This document shows, one piece after another, positions 56,139-63,852 of a DNA stretch of 64,000 nt; position 1 is the stretch's first letter; the number at the start of each line of letters is the position of its first letter. This stretch comes from Luteimonas galliterrae. Its GTDB lineage: Bacteria; Pseudomonadota; Gammaproteobacteria; Xanthomonadales; Xanthomonadaceae. The position numbers and the translations under genes are program-made. The notes beneath the pieces are model-generated. The model saw only the letters and a program-made list of their open reading frames with translations. It had not been told where the DNA came from and did not search any database. The stretch covers positions 248,001 to 312,000 of the forward strand of contig NZ_JAMBEP010000003.1 of assembly GCF_023374055.1 (NCBI RefSeq), read 5' to 3'.

Positions 56139-56924
56139 TCAGACAGGGCTGCCTTCCAGGTCTTCCGGCAGCACCGTCGCATAACCCTGCGCCTGCATCC
56201 GCTGCAGCAAGGCGGCGATCGTCTCGACGCTGCGGCCGTGCCGCGCGCCCTCGTGCAACAGCACGATCGTTCCGGGCGCCAGATCGCGCTCGATCGTCGC
56301 CACCACGCCTTCGATGTCGTGGCGTACCGCATCGAAACCGCGCGCGCCCCAGGCCGCGCGCGCCAGACCAAAATCGCGCAGCGGCGCGGCCACGAACGGA
56401 TTGGCCATGCCGACCACGGCCCGGAACCAGCGCGGCGCCGTGCCGGTGATGCCCTGCAGGATCGTCTGGCAGCCTTGGATTTCCGCGCGCATCCGGCGCG
56501 GGCCCAATGCCCAGAACCAGGCCGACGGATGTGTGGCGCTGTGGTTGCCGATGCCGTGCCCGCGTCGCGCGATCTCGCGCACCAGCTCGGGCCGGGCCGC
56601 GGCGCGTTCGCCGACCAGGAAGAAAGTCGCCTTCGCGCCGTGCGCATCCAGCACGTCCAGCAAGCCGAGCGTGTCGTCGGACGGGCCGTCGTCGATGGTC
56701 AGCCACACGCACCGCTCGTCGGTCGGCAAGCGGATCAACGCCGGCCCGAACAAGCGCGACTGAGGCCACAACGTGCCCCACACGAACGGCAGGTGCGAGG
56801 CCAGCATCGCCGGCAGGCCGATGCGCCAGCCGTAGCGCCACCAGATCGCGATCACGATCAGCTGCGAGACGACGAGCAACGCCCACCAAACGTGCGGGTG
56901 GCGCGGGGGACGGTGGATTTGCAT
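56139..56924 (-). CDS. Polysaccharide deacetylase (NodB) family, membrane-bound
   Basis: 261-residue protein with one or two N-terminal membrane helices (about 12-50) and a NodB-homology domain. Motif 1 is TIDDGPSDDT (catalytic base Asp and metal Asp), motif 2 is HSATHPSAW (metal-binding His pair), followed by FRAVVGMANP at the place of the RxPxG motif. It should remove acetyl groups from a periplasmic or surface polysaccharide such as peptidoglycan or a GlcNAc polymer. No partner genes adjoin. Confidence 0.88.
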   Translation of the reverse strand: MQIHRPPRHPHVWWALLVVSQLIVIAIWWRYGWRIGLPAMLASHLPFVWGTLWPQSRLFGPALIRLPTDERCVWLTIDDGPSDDTLGLLDVLDAHGAKATFFLVGERAAARPELVREIARRGHGIGNHSATHPSAWFWALGPRRMRAEIQGCQTILQGITGTAPRWFRAVVGMANPFVAAPLRDFGLARAAWGARGFDAVRHDIEGVVATIERDLAPGTIVLLHEGARHGRSVETIAALLQRMQAQGYATVLPEDLEGSPV

Positions 56925-56954
56925 AAGCGGATGATGCCATCAATGCCGACCGTT

Positions 56955-57124
56955 CCCTCTCCCGCTTGCGGGAGAGGGCTAGGATGAGGGCGCGCGGGCG
57001 ATCAAATCGCCTCGCGAGCGGCTTATTGCATCGCTACTTCAGAGACACCGGAATTGTTGCGCGTGCCGCGATCTGCTGTGTCGCGCGCCCTCACCCCCGG
57101 CCCTCTCCCGCAAGCGGGAGAGGG
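56955..57124. repeat. Two CTCTCCCGC palindromes between deacetylase and grx4 genes
   Basis: CCCTCTCCCGCTTGCGGGAG (56956-56975) plus GAGGG, and inverted in order GGCCCTCTCCCGCAAGCGGG (57099-57118) plus AGAGGG, flanked by GAGGGCGCGCG and CGCGCCCTC. Same family as 15.1, 19.25 and 58.85 kb. Confidence 0.75.
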
Positions 57125-57169
57125 AGCAGAAGCGTAAAATACGCATTCCCCCCAAGCAGGACCGCCACG

Positions 57170-58099
57170 ATGGCCCTCGAACCCGCCCTGCGCCAGCGCA
57201 TCGAAGCCCTGCTGCAATCCAATCGCGTCGTGCTGTTCATGAAAGGCTCGCCGGCCGCGCCGCAGTGCGGCTTTTCGGCCAAGGCGGTAGCCGCGCTGGA
57301 TGCGCTCGGCGTCGACTACACGCATAGCGACGTGCTGGCCGACGGCGACATCCGCGAAGGCATCAAGACGTACGGCGAATGGCCGACCATCCCCCAGCTG
57401 TACATCGACGGCCAGCTGGTCGGCGGCAGCGACATCATCGAGCAGATGGCCAACAGCGGCGAATTGCACGGCGCGCTCGGCCTGCCGCCGCCGGACCGCA
57501 CGCCGCCGACCATCAACATCACCCCGGCAGCGGCCAAGATGCTGCGCGATGCGATCGACGATGCCGGCGGCGAAGTCGTCGTGCGCCTGGACATCGACAA
57601 GAATTTCCGCACCCGCCTGCAACTGGCCCAGGACGATCCGAACGCGATCACCGCGCAGGCCGAAGGCGTACGCGTGCAGTTCGACCTGGCCGGCGCGCGC
57701 CGCGCGCAGGGCTTGACCATCGATTGGGCCGACGACGCGCGCGGCCGCGGCCTGGTGATCGACAACCCGAACGCACCGGCGCCGGTGCGCGGCCTGTCGC
57801 CCGCAGAAGCCCATGCGCGCATCGCGGCCGGCACGTTGGTGCTGGTCGATGTGCGCCCGCCGGACGAACGCGCGCAGGCGGCGGTCGCCGCGACGTTCGA
57901 GACCCTCGATGGCGACGGGCTGGACCGCCTGCGCGCTCTGCCGAAAAGCACCGCGCTCGCCTTCCTCTGCCATCACGGCGGCCGCAGCGCGCAGGCGGCG
58001 GAACATTTCCGCGGCCTGGGTTTCGGCGAGGTCTACAACATCGAAGGCGGCATCGATGCCTGGGCCAACGACGTGGATCCGGCGCTGCCGCGCTACTGA
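57170..58099 (+). CDS. Grx4 monothiol glutaredoxin fused to HesB-like and rhodanese domains
   Basis: 309-residue three-domain protein. Residues 1-105 are Grx4 with the CGFS motif (C33) and WPTIPQLYIDGQLVGG. Residues 113-200 resemble the HesB/IscA fold (ITPAAAKMLRDAI, RGLVIDNPN) but have no cysteine. Residues 208-305 are a rhodanese with active-site C267 in FLCHHGGRS. Grx4 proteins carry Fe-S clusters; the fusion suggests sulfur and cluster traffic in one polypeptide. ATG 57170 is chosen because upstream codons are repeat-derived. The cysteine-free middle domain probably has a structural role. Confidence 0.9.
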   Translation: MALEPALRQRIEALLQSNRVVLFMKGSPAAPQCGFSAKAVAALDALGVDYTHSDVLADGDIREGIKTYGEWPTIPQLYIDGQLVGGSDIIEQMANSGELHGALGLPPPDRTPPTINITPAAAKMLRDAIDDAGGEVVVRLDIDKNFRTRLQLAQDDPNAITAQAEGVRVQFDLAGARRAQGLTIDWADDARGRGLVIDNPNAPAPVRGLSPAEAHARIAAGTLVLVDVRPPDERAQAAVAATFETLDGDGLDRLRALPKSTALAFLCHHGGRSAQAAEHFRGLGFGEVYNIEGGIDAWANDVDPALPRY

Positions 58100-58109
58100 G
58101 TCCGCTTCG

Positions 58110-58197
58110 CTCTTCTTAGGAGCGGCTTTAGCCGCGAGCTCTTGATCTTCCGCCCGATCGTGAAAAGCTGGCGGCTAAAGCCGCTCCTACGAAGAGC
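58110..58197. repeat. GTAG-type REP hairpin (copy E)
   Basis: Arms 58110-58143 and 58163-58197 pair over more than 30 bases with two or three mismatches (TTAGGAGC in place of GTAGGAGC; CTGGCGGC in place of CTCGCGGC). It lies between convergent genes and may terminate both. Confidence 0.85.
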
Positions 58198-58200
58198 AGA

Positions 58201-58743
58201 TCAGCCGGCGAAACCGCCGCCGGCATCGAGGTAGGCCTGCTCCTCGGGCGTGTTGGTCCGCCCCAATTCGCGGTTGCGGTGCGGGAAACGCCCGAAACGC
58301 GCGATCGCATCGCGGTGCGCCAGCGCGTACTTCATGAACTCCCCGTCCAGCGCGCGCGTCAGTTCGACCGAGCGTTCCTGGTCGGCCATGTTCTCAGAAT
58401 GCTCGAAAGGCAGGTAGAAGAACACACGCAACACCGGGTCGACTTGCGCATCGAAACCGGCGTCGACCGCGCGCGCCGCGTAGTGGCGCGCCAGGGAATC
58501 GGTCGCATAGGCATGGCCGCTGCGGCGGAAGCAATTGCGCGGGTATTGGTCGAGCAGGATGATCAGCGCTAACGCACTATCTGCGTTATCCATCCAACTT
58601 TCGAGTTCCCGACGCGCGGCGGCGTAATGCGCGGCTTCGAATCGGCGCCGCAACTCGGCGTCGAAATCGTCGTTGCGCGTGAACCATTTCTGGTAACCGG
58701 CATCGCGCCAGAAACCGACGATGTCTATGGGTGAGACGTTCAT
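58201..58743 (-). CDS. DUF924 family protein
   Basis: 180-residue soluble alpha-helical protein of DUF924. The family signature is clear: WFTRNDDFDAELRRRF at the start, ALALIILLDQYPRNCFRRSGHAYATD in the middle, and FFYLPFEHSENMADQERSVEL then FGRFPHRNRELGR at the end. TPR-like fold by family knowledge; biochemical role unknown. It is convergent with grx4 across a REP hairpin. Confidence 0.92.
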   Translation of the reverse strand: MNVSPIDIVGFWRDAGYQKWFTRNDDFDAELRRRFEAAHYAAARRELESWMDNADSALALIILLDQYPRNCFRRSGHAYATDSLARHYAARAVDAGFDAQVDPVLRVFFYLPFEHSENMADQERSVELTRALDGEFMKYALAHRDAIARFGRFPHRNRELGRTNTPEEQAYLDAGGGFAG

Positions 58744-58767
58744 GGATTGCTCCGTCTTGGACTTTTT

Positions 58768-58980
58768 TAAGCCGTCATTCCCGCGAAGGCGGGGCTTTCA
58801 ACAGCCGAATGGCTGGTCATCCAGCGACTTGGCTTTAGCCCTCTCCCGCATGCGGGAGAGGGTTGGGTGAGGGCGCGCGGGCTTGCAGTTCGCCTCGTCG
58901 CGATCTGGAGAGGCCTTGAAGTCACTGGATGACCAACCTGCGGTTGTTGAAAACCCCGCCTTCGCGCGAATGACGGCTTA
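58768..58980. repeat. Large nested inverted repeat (about 60-bp arms)
   Basis: Arms 58768-58827 and 58921-58980 match over about 60 bases with some ten mismatches, each carrying CATTCCCGCGAAGGCGGGG and TGGTCATCCAG. A CTCTCCCGCATGCGGGAGAG palindrome (58840-58862) sits between them. Confidence 0.75.
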
Positions 58981-58986
58981 AAAACA

Positions 58987-59400
58987 CTACAGATAACGCT
59001 TCTCGTGCTCGCTAGGCTCATGCCACCAATCGTTGTCGCGGCCGTTGGCATAGCGCATGGGCATCCCGGCCAGCGCTTCCGCCGCCACGCCGTCCAGCGA
59101 CGCCAGTTGCACCGAATAGAACGCGCCGCCCACTTCCGGGATATCGCCGTGGCCGTAGGCGCGCACGCCGCAGGTCTTGCAGAACGGCCAATGCATGCTG
59201 TTAGTGCCGAACTGGTAGTCGGTCACCGCATCGGCGCCGCTCAGCAGGCGGAACGCGTCCGGCTTGACGCTGGCGCTCCAATTGCGGACCTTGCTGCACA
59301 TCGAGCAGTTGCACTTGCCGCCGCCTTCGGCCAAGTCCAAATCGACTTCGAAACGTACATTGCCGCAATGGCAGCTGCCGGCATAGGTCTCGATCGCCAT
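58987..59400 (-). CDS. GFA-family (glutathione-dependent formaldehyde-activating) zinc protein
   Basis: 137-residue CENP-V/GFA-domain protein. The zinc cysteines are CHCGNVRF (C10, C12), CNCSMC (C31, C33, C36) and FCKTCGV. Length is normal. Members bind one or two zinc ions and some adduct glutathione with formaldehyde, but most have no tested activity. ATG 59400 (MAIETYAGSC) is the natural start; upstream codons are a shadow of the GNAT gene and repeat. Same strand as GNAT but separated by the CCCGGGTGG hairpin. Confidence 0.9.
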   Translation of the reverse strand: MAIETYAGSCHCGNVRFEVDLDLAEGGGKCNCSMCSKVRNWSASVKPDAFRLLSGADAVTDYQFGTNSMHWPFCKTCGVRAYGHGDIPEVGGAFYSVQLASLDGVAAEALAGMPMRYANGRDNDWWHEPSEHEKRYL

Positions 59401-59438
59401 GTCAGGGACTCGCTTGTCGATGGGATGCAAAGCATACC

Positions 59439-59526
59439 CGTAGCCCGGGTGGAGCGAAGCGATACCCGGGGCTCTTTCGTGCGAGATCGAAAGCCCCGGG
59501 TATCGCTTCGCTCCACCCGGGCTACG
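59439..59526. repeat. CCCGGGTGGAGCGAAGCGAT inverted repeat
   Basis: Arms 59439-59474 and 59488-59526 pair nearly perfectly (core GCCCGGGTGGAGCGAAGCGA, then TACCCGGGGCT). The right arm contains the stop codon of the GNAT gene. It is related to the 26449-26546 repeat. Confidence 0.85.
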
Positions 59527-60067
59527 AGGCGATGAGATCCAAAGCCAGGACGAGATCGTGGTATTCGGCGCCGCCGACGCGGAACCGCCGCTCACCGATC
59601 GGCACGAAGCCGTTGCGCTTGTAGAAGGCCAACGCCCGCGCGTTCTCGGCATAGACACCCAGCAGCAACCGGCGCGCGCCTCTCGCGCGGGCCTCGCCGA
59701 TCGCCGCCTGCATCAAGGTTGCGCCATGGCCGCCGCCATGGAAGCGGTGCAGCAGATAGATGCGCTTGAGTTCCAGGTCGCCGTCGTAGGTGGCCACGCT
59801 CGGCAGATCCGGCGGCGACAGCATCGAAAACCCGACGGGCGCACCGCCGGACTGCGCCTCGGCCAGCCAGAAAACGTGGCGTTCATCGGCCAACCATGCG
59901 GCGTAACGCCCCGGCGCATTCTGGTGCGCGCAATGGGCGAGGATGTCGTCGCATTCGATCACGCCGGCATAAGTTTCAAGAAACGTCGCTGCAGCCACTA
60001 GCGCCAACCGCTCGGCGTCTCCCGCGCCGCAGCGGCGGATCCCGATGGTTTCCGATGCGCCGGCCAT
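59522..60067 (-). CDS. GNAT-family N-acetyltransferase
   Basis: 181-residue GNAT. The acetyl-CoA pyrophosphate loop is RFHGGGHGATLMQAA, a variant of Q/R-x-x-G-x-G/A. It is followed by GVYAENARALAFYKRNGFVPIGERRFRVGG, the usual final strands. Two cysteines near residue 40 (VIECDDILAHC) are unremarkable. It begins three bases after the AMP nucleosidase stop, so the two are co-transcribed. Acceptor unknown. Confidence 0.9.
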   Translation of the reverse strand: MAGASETIGIRRCGAGDAERLALVAAATFLETYAGVIECDDILAHCAHQNAPGRYAAWLADERHVFWLAEAQSGGAPVGFSMLSPPDLPSVATYDGDLELKRIYLLHRFHGGGHGATLMQAAIGEARARGARRLLLGVYAENARALAFYKRNGFVPIGERRFRVGGAEYHDLVLALDLIAS

Positions 60068-60070
60068 CGT

Positions 60071-60847
60071 TTACTCGTCGAAACGCAGATGCCGCACGGA
60101 CTTGCCGTGCCGCCGGATCAGCCGCAGCGCCTCGATGCCGATCTGGATATGCCTTTCGACGTACTCGGCGCTGACTTTCGCATCCGAGGCTTCGGTCTTG
60201 ACGCCGTCGGGGATCATCGGCTGATCCGACACCAGCAGCAGCGCGCCGCAAGGGATGCGGTTGGCGAAACCGGCGGCGAACACGGTCGCTGTTTCCATAT
60301 CGATGGCCATGCAGCGCAGCCGGCGCAGGTATTCCTTGAACGTGTCGTCGTGCTCCCAGACGCGGCGGTTAGTGGTGTAGACGGTGCCGGTCCAATAGTC
60401 GTGGCCCAGGTCGCGGATCATGGTCGACACCGCGCGCTGCAGCGCGAATGCGGGCAGCGCCGGCACTTCCGGCGGCAGGTAGTCGTTGCTGGTGCCTTCG
60501 CCGCGGATCGCCGCGATCGGCAGGATCAGGTCGCCGAGCGCGTTCTTCTTCTTCAAGCCGCCGCACTTGCCCAGGAACAGCACCGCCTTGGGCGAGATCG
60601 CCGACAGCAGGTCCATCATCGTCGCCGCGTTCGGGCTGCCCATGCCGAAATTGATCATGGTGATGCCGTCGGCGGTGGCGCTGGGCATGGGCCGGTCGAT
60701 GCCGACCACTTCCGCGCCGGTCAGGCGGCTGAAATGGCCCAGATAGCCGCCGAAATTGGTCAGCAGGATGTGCTCGCCGAAGCCGTCCAGCGGCACGCCG
60801 GTGTAGCGCGGCAGCCAGTTGTCGACGATCTGTTCTTTTTCTTTCAT
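60071..60847 (-). CDS. amn: AMP nucleosidase
   Basis: 258-residue PNP/UDP-phosphorylase-superfamily enzyme matching the catalytic half of AMP nucleosidase, which splits AMP into adenine and ribose 5-phosphate. Motifs are GMGSPNAATMMDLLSAI, LFLGKCGGLKKKNALGD, VPALPAFALQ and AIDMETATVFAAGFANRIP with the catalytic-face Glu. It lacks the N-terminal regulatory domain of E. coli Amn, as is common for this short type. ATG 60847 with CGGAG 7 bases upstream is chosen over the ATG at 60898. Operon with the GNAT gene. Confidence 0.9.
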   Translation of the reverse strand: MKEKEQIVDNWLPRYTGVPLDGFGEHILLTNFGGYLGHFSRLTGAEVVGIDRPMPSATADGITMINFGMGSPNAATMMDLLSAISPKAVLFLGKCGGLKKKNALGDLILPIAAIRGEGTSNDYLPPEVPALPAFALQRAVSTMIRDLGHDYWTGTVYTTNRRVWEHDDTFKEYLRRLRCMAIDMETATVFAAGFANRIPCGALLLVSDQPMIPDGVKTEASDAKVSAEYVERHIQIGIEALRLIRRHGKSVRHLRFDE

Positions 60848-60955
60848 GCGCGTCTCCGTTCTGCGCCATTTTGTCACGCCCGGCATGACCATCGACACGG
60901 TTGGCAGCGGGTGTCGGCCCGGGCTACGGTGGGGGTTCGCTCCCGGGGGAACGAC

Positions 60956-62365
60956 ATGCTCAAACCGCTCATCGCCGCGTTAGGCGCCGTCCTGCTGGTC
61001 GGCTGCGCGCACACCGCCTCCACCCAGAAGACGGACGCCGCCAAACCGCGCTTCACCGACGATCCCTACGCCAGCACTTATCGGCCGATCGCATCGCCGC
61101 CGGTATTGATTTCCGGCGCCACGGTCCTGACCGGCACCGGCGAGCGGCTGGAGGGCGCCGACGTGCTGCTGCGCGACGGCAAAGTCGAAGCGATCGGCAA
61201 CGGCCTGTCCGTGCCCGCCGACGCCACCCGCGTCGACGGCCGCGGCAAGTGGGTGACGCCGGGCCTGATCGACGTCCACTCGCACCTGGGCGTCTATCCC
61301 AGCCCGGGCATGAGCGCGCACGGCGACGGCAACGAAATGACCGGGCCGGTGACGCCGAACGTATGGGCCGAACATTCGGTCTGGCCGCAGGATCCCGGGT
61401 TCCTGACCGCGATGGCCGGCGGCATCACCACGCTGCAGATCCTGCCCGGTTCGGCGAACCTGATCGGCGGCCGCGGCGTGACGCTGAAGAACGTGCCGGC
61501 GACGACCTACCAGGGCATGAAATTCCCCGGCGCGCCGTGGGGCCTGAAAATGGCCTGCGGCGAGAATCCCAAGCGCGTCTACGGCCAGAAAGGCGGCCCG
61601 GCGACGCGGATGGCCAATGTGGCCGGCTACCGCGCCGCGTTCATCGACGCGGCCGAATATTTGAAGAAGAACAAGCCCGACGGCAAAGGCAAATCCGACA
61701 GCGACAAGGATGAAGGCGGCAAGCGCGACCTGAAGCTGGATACGCTGGCCGGCGCCATCAACGGCGACATCAAGGTGCACATCCACTGCTACCGCGCCGA
61801 CGAGATGGCGACGATGATCGACCTGGCCAAGGAGTTCGGCTTCAAGATCTCCGCTTTCCACCACGGCGTGGAGGCCTACAAGATCGCCGACAAGCTGGCG
61901 GCCCAGAACATCTGCGGCGCGCTGTGGGCGGACTGGTGGGGCTTCAAGATGGAAGCCTTCGACGGCATCCAGGAGAACATCGCCCTGGTCGACCGGCCCA
62001 AGAACGGCTGCGCGATCGTGCATTCGGATTCCGACGAGGGCATCCAGCGCCTGAACCAAGAAGCGGCCAAGGCGATGGCGAATGCGAAGCGCGCCGGCAT
62101 CGACATCGCGCCCGAGCACGCCATCGCGTGGCTGACCGCAAATCCGGCCAAGGCCATGGGCATCCTCGACAAGACCGGCACTTTGGAGCCGGGCAAGATG
62201 GGCGACGTGGTGTTGTGGAACGGCAATCCCTTCAGCGTGTACGCGCACGCCGAGCAGGTGTACGTGGACGGCGCGCGCGTTTACGACCGCGCGGATCCTT
62301 CGCGGCAGCCGAAATCGGATTTCATGTTGGGGCAGGACGATGCGATGACGGGAGGTGCGCTATGA
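60956..62365 (+). CDS. Amidohydrolase-superfamily lipoprotein
   Basis: 469-residue exported metal-dependent hydrolase. It is a lipoprotein by sequence (ALGAVLLVGCAH, Cys17). Family features: small beta-sandwich start (VLISGATVLTGTGE), HxH in TPGLIDVHSHLGVYP, metal His in HIHCYRADE and AFHHGVEAY, a late Asp region IVHSDSDEGIQRL and the C-terminal GTLEPGKMGDVVLWNGNPF. A charged Lys/Asp-rich loop (KKNKPDGKGKSDSDKDEGG) is inserted mid-domain. ATGA overlap with the next amidohydrolase implies a paired complex. Substrate unknown; imidazolonepropionase/dihydroorotase-like. Confidence 0.9.
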   Translation: MLKPLIAALGAVLLVGCAHTASTQKTDAAKPRFTDDPYASTYRPIASPPVLISGATVLTGTGERLEGADVLLRDGKVEAIGNGLSVPADATRVDGRGKWVTPGLIDVHSHLGVYPSPGMSAHGDGNEMTGPVTPNVWAEHSVWPQDPGFLTAMAGGITTLQILPGSANLIGGRGVTLKNVPATTYQGMKFPGAPWGLKMACGENPKRVYGQKGGPATRMANVAGYRAAFIDAAEYLKKNKPDGKGKSDSDKDEGGKRDLKLDTLAGAINGDIKVHIHCYRADEMATMIDLAKEFGFKISAFHHGVEAYKIADKLAAQNICGALWADWWGFKMEAFDGIQENIALVDRPKNGCAIVHSDSDEGIQRLNQEAAKAMANAKRAGIDIAPEHAIAWLTANPAKAMGILDKTGTLEPGKMGDVVLWNGNPFSVYAHAEQVYVDGARVYDRADPSRQPKSDFMLGQDDAMTGGAL

Positions 62366-63771
62366 CCGGGTCCCGTATCTCACCCACTCCGTCATTCCGG
62401 CGAAAGCCGGAATCCAGGGACGGAAGGACGCAACCCGCTGCAGCGACGCAGGCGCCCGCCTGGATCCCGGCTTTCGCCGGGATGACGGGTAGAGGAGTAT
62501 TCGCCGCGGCCGTGTTGTTGTTCGCGATGCCATCCGCAGCCCAAGACCTGCTGATCCGCAACGCGACGGTCCACACCGCCACCACCCGCGGCACGCTGCA
62601 AAACACCGACGTGCTGGTCCGCGGCGGCAAGATCGCCGCGGTCGGCAGCAACCTGCAGGCCGGCGGCGTGCAGGCGATCGATGCGCAAGGCCGTCCGCTG
62701 ACGCCCGCGCTGTTCGGCGGCATCTCCGAAATCGGCATCGACGAGGTGTCCGGCGAAGACGCTACTACCGACAGTTCGCTTGCGCTCGGCGAGAACGCCA
62801 AGGACATGGTGGTGCGGCCCGAGTTCGACGTGACCCTGGCCTACAACCCGGACTCGGTATTGCTGCCGGTCGCGCGCGTGGAGGGCGTCGGCTTCACCTT
62901 GCTCGGCGCCGGCAGCACCGCCGGCGGGTCGATCGTCGGCGGCCAGGGCGCGGTGATGCGGCTGGACGGCAGCGCCGATCCGCTCGGCCCGCGCGTGCTG
63001 TTCGTGCAATTGGGCAGCGACGGCGCCGGCCTCACCGGCAGTTCGCGCGCGGCGCAATGGATGCTGCTCGACCAGTTGATCGACGAAACGCGCGGCCGCA
63101 TTCCGGTTGGCGCGCACATGGCGCTGCTGACGCCCGCAGGACGCAGCACGCTGGCGCGCTATCTCGGCGGCGGCGGACGCGTGGTCGTCGGCGTCAATCG
63201 CGCCTCGGACATCCGCCAACTGCTGCGCTGGTCCAAGCGCCACAACGTGCGCATCGCCATTTCCGGCGGCGCCGAGGCGTGGAAGCTGGCGCCGCAACTC
63301 GCGGCAGCGCAGGTGCCGGTGTTCGTCAATCCGCTCAGCAACCTCCCGTCCGACTTCGACCAGATCAACGCCACCCTGGAAAACGCGGCGAAATTGCGCG
63401 CCGCCGGCGTCGCGGTCGCCTTCACCCTCGGCGATTCGCACCTGGCGCGCAAGATGCGCCAGCTGGCTGGCAATGCCGTGGCCAACGGCCTGCCCTGGGA
63501 AGACGGCTTGGCCGGCCTGACCCGCGTGCCGGCGGAAACGCTGGGCGTCGGCGATCGGCTCGGCAGCATCGCGCCCGGCAAGATCGCCGATCTGGTGTTG
63601 TGGAACGGCGACCCGCTGGAAGTCAGCACCGTCGCGCAACAGGTGTGGCTGGGCGGCCGGGCGATTCCGATGCGCAGCCGCCAAACCGAGCTGCGCGACC
63701 GCTATCTGCGCACCGACGCGCCGGCCGAGTCCGGCGGCTTGCCCAGGGCCTATCCCGCCGCCGTGCGTTGA
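62362..63771 (+). CDS. Degenerate amidohydrolase partner with repeat-encoded N-terminus
   Basis: 469-residue frame overlapping the previous stop by ATGA. After about 60 residues it is amidohydrolase-like (LLIRNATVHTATTRGTLQ, GSIAPGKIADLVLWNGDPLE). But the HxH region is replaced by TPALFGGISEIGIDEV and no metal-ligand histidines are evident, so it is probably a non-catalytic or altered partner of the upstream enzyme. Residues 11-42 (FRRKPESR ... WIPAFAGM) are the translation of an intergenic repeat lying ahead of the signal peptide (VFAAAVLLFAMPSAAQ). Initiation at the internal ATG 62482 would give a normal signal peptide. Confidence 0.85.
   Translation: MTGSRISPTPSFRRKPESRDGRTQPAAATQAPAWIPAFAGMTGRGVFAAAVLLFAMPSAAQDLLIRNATVHTATTRGTLQNTDVLVRGGKIAAVGSNLQAGGVQAIDAQGRPLTPALFGGISEIGIDEVSGEDATTDSSLALGENAKDMVVRPEFDVTLAYNPDSVLLPVARVEGVGFTLLGAGSTAGGSIVGGQGAVMRLDGSADPLGPRVLFVQLGSDGAGLTGSSRAAQWMLLDQLIDETRGRIPVGAHMALLTPAGRSTLARYLGGGGRVVVGVNRASDIRQLLRWSKRHNVRIAISGGAEAWKLAPQLAAAQVPVFVNPLSNLPSDFDQINATLENAAKLRAAGVAVAFTLGDSHLARKMRQLAGNAVANGLPWEDGLAGLTRVPAETLGVGDRLGSIAPGKIADLVLWNGDPLEVSTVAQQVWLGGRAIPMRSRQTELRDRYLRTDAPAESGGLPRAYPAAVR
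62390..62489. repeat. GTCATTCCGGCGAAAGCCGG repeat inside coding sequence
   Basis: Arms CATTCCGGCGAAAGCCGGAA (62393-62412) and TCCCGGCTTTCGCCGGGATG (62465-62484) flank about 50 bases, within the 5' end of the second amidohydrolase gene. Read in frame it encodes the widespread SFRRKPESR...WIPAFAGMT peptide. Confidence 0.85.
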
Positions 63772-63852
63772 CGCCGCAAGGGACTTTTTTCCGACGCGGA
63801 GCGCATGCTAAGCCGTAGACTCCCGCGAGGAGAGGGGACTTCGGAGGCGGCG

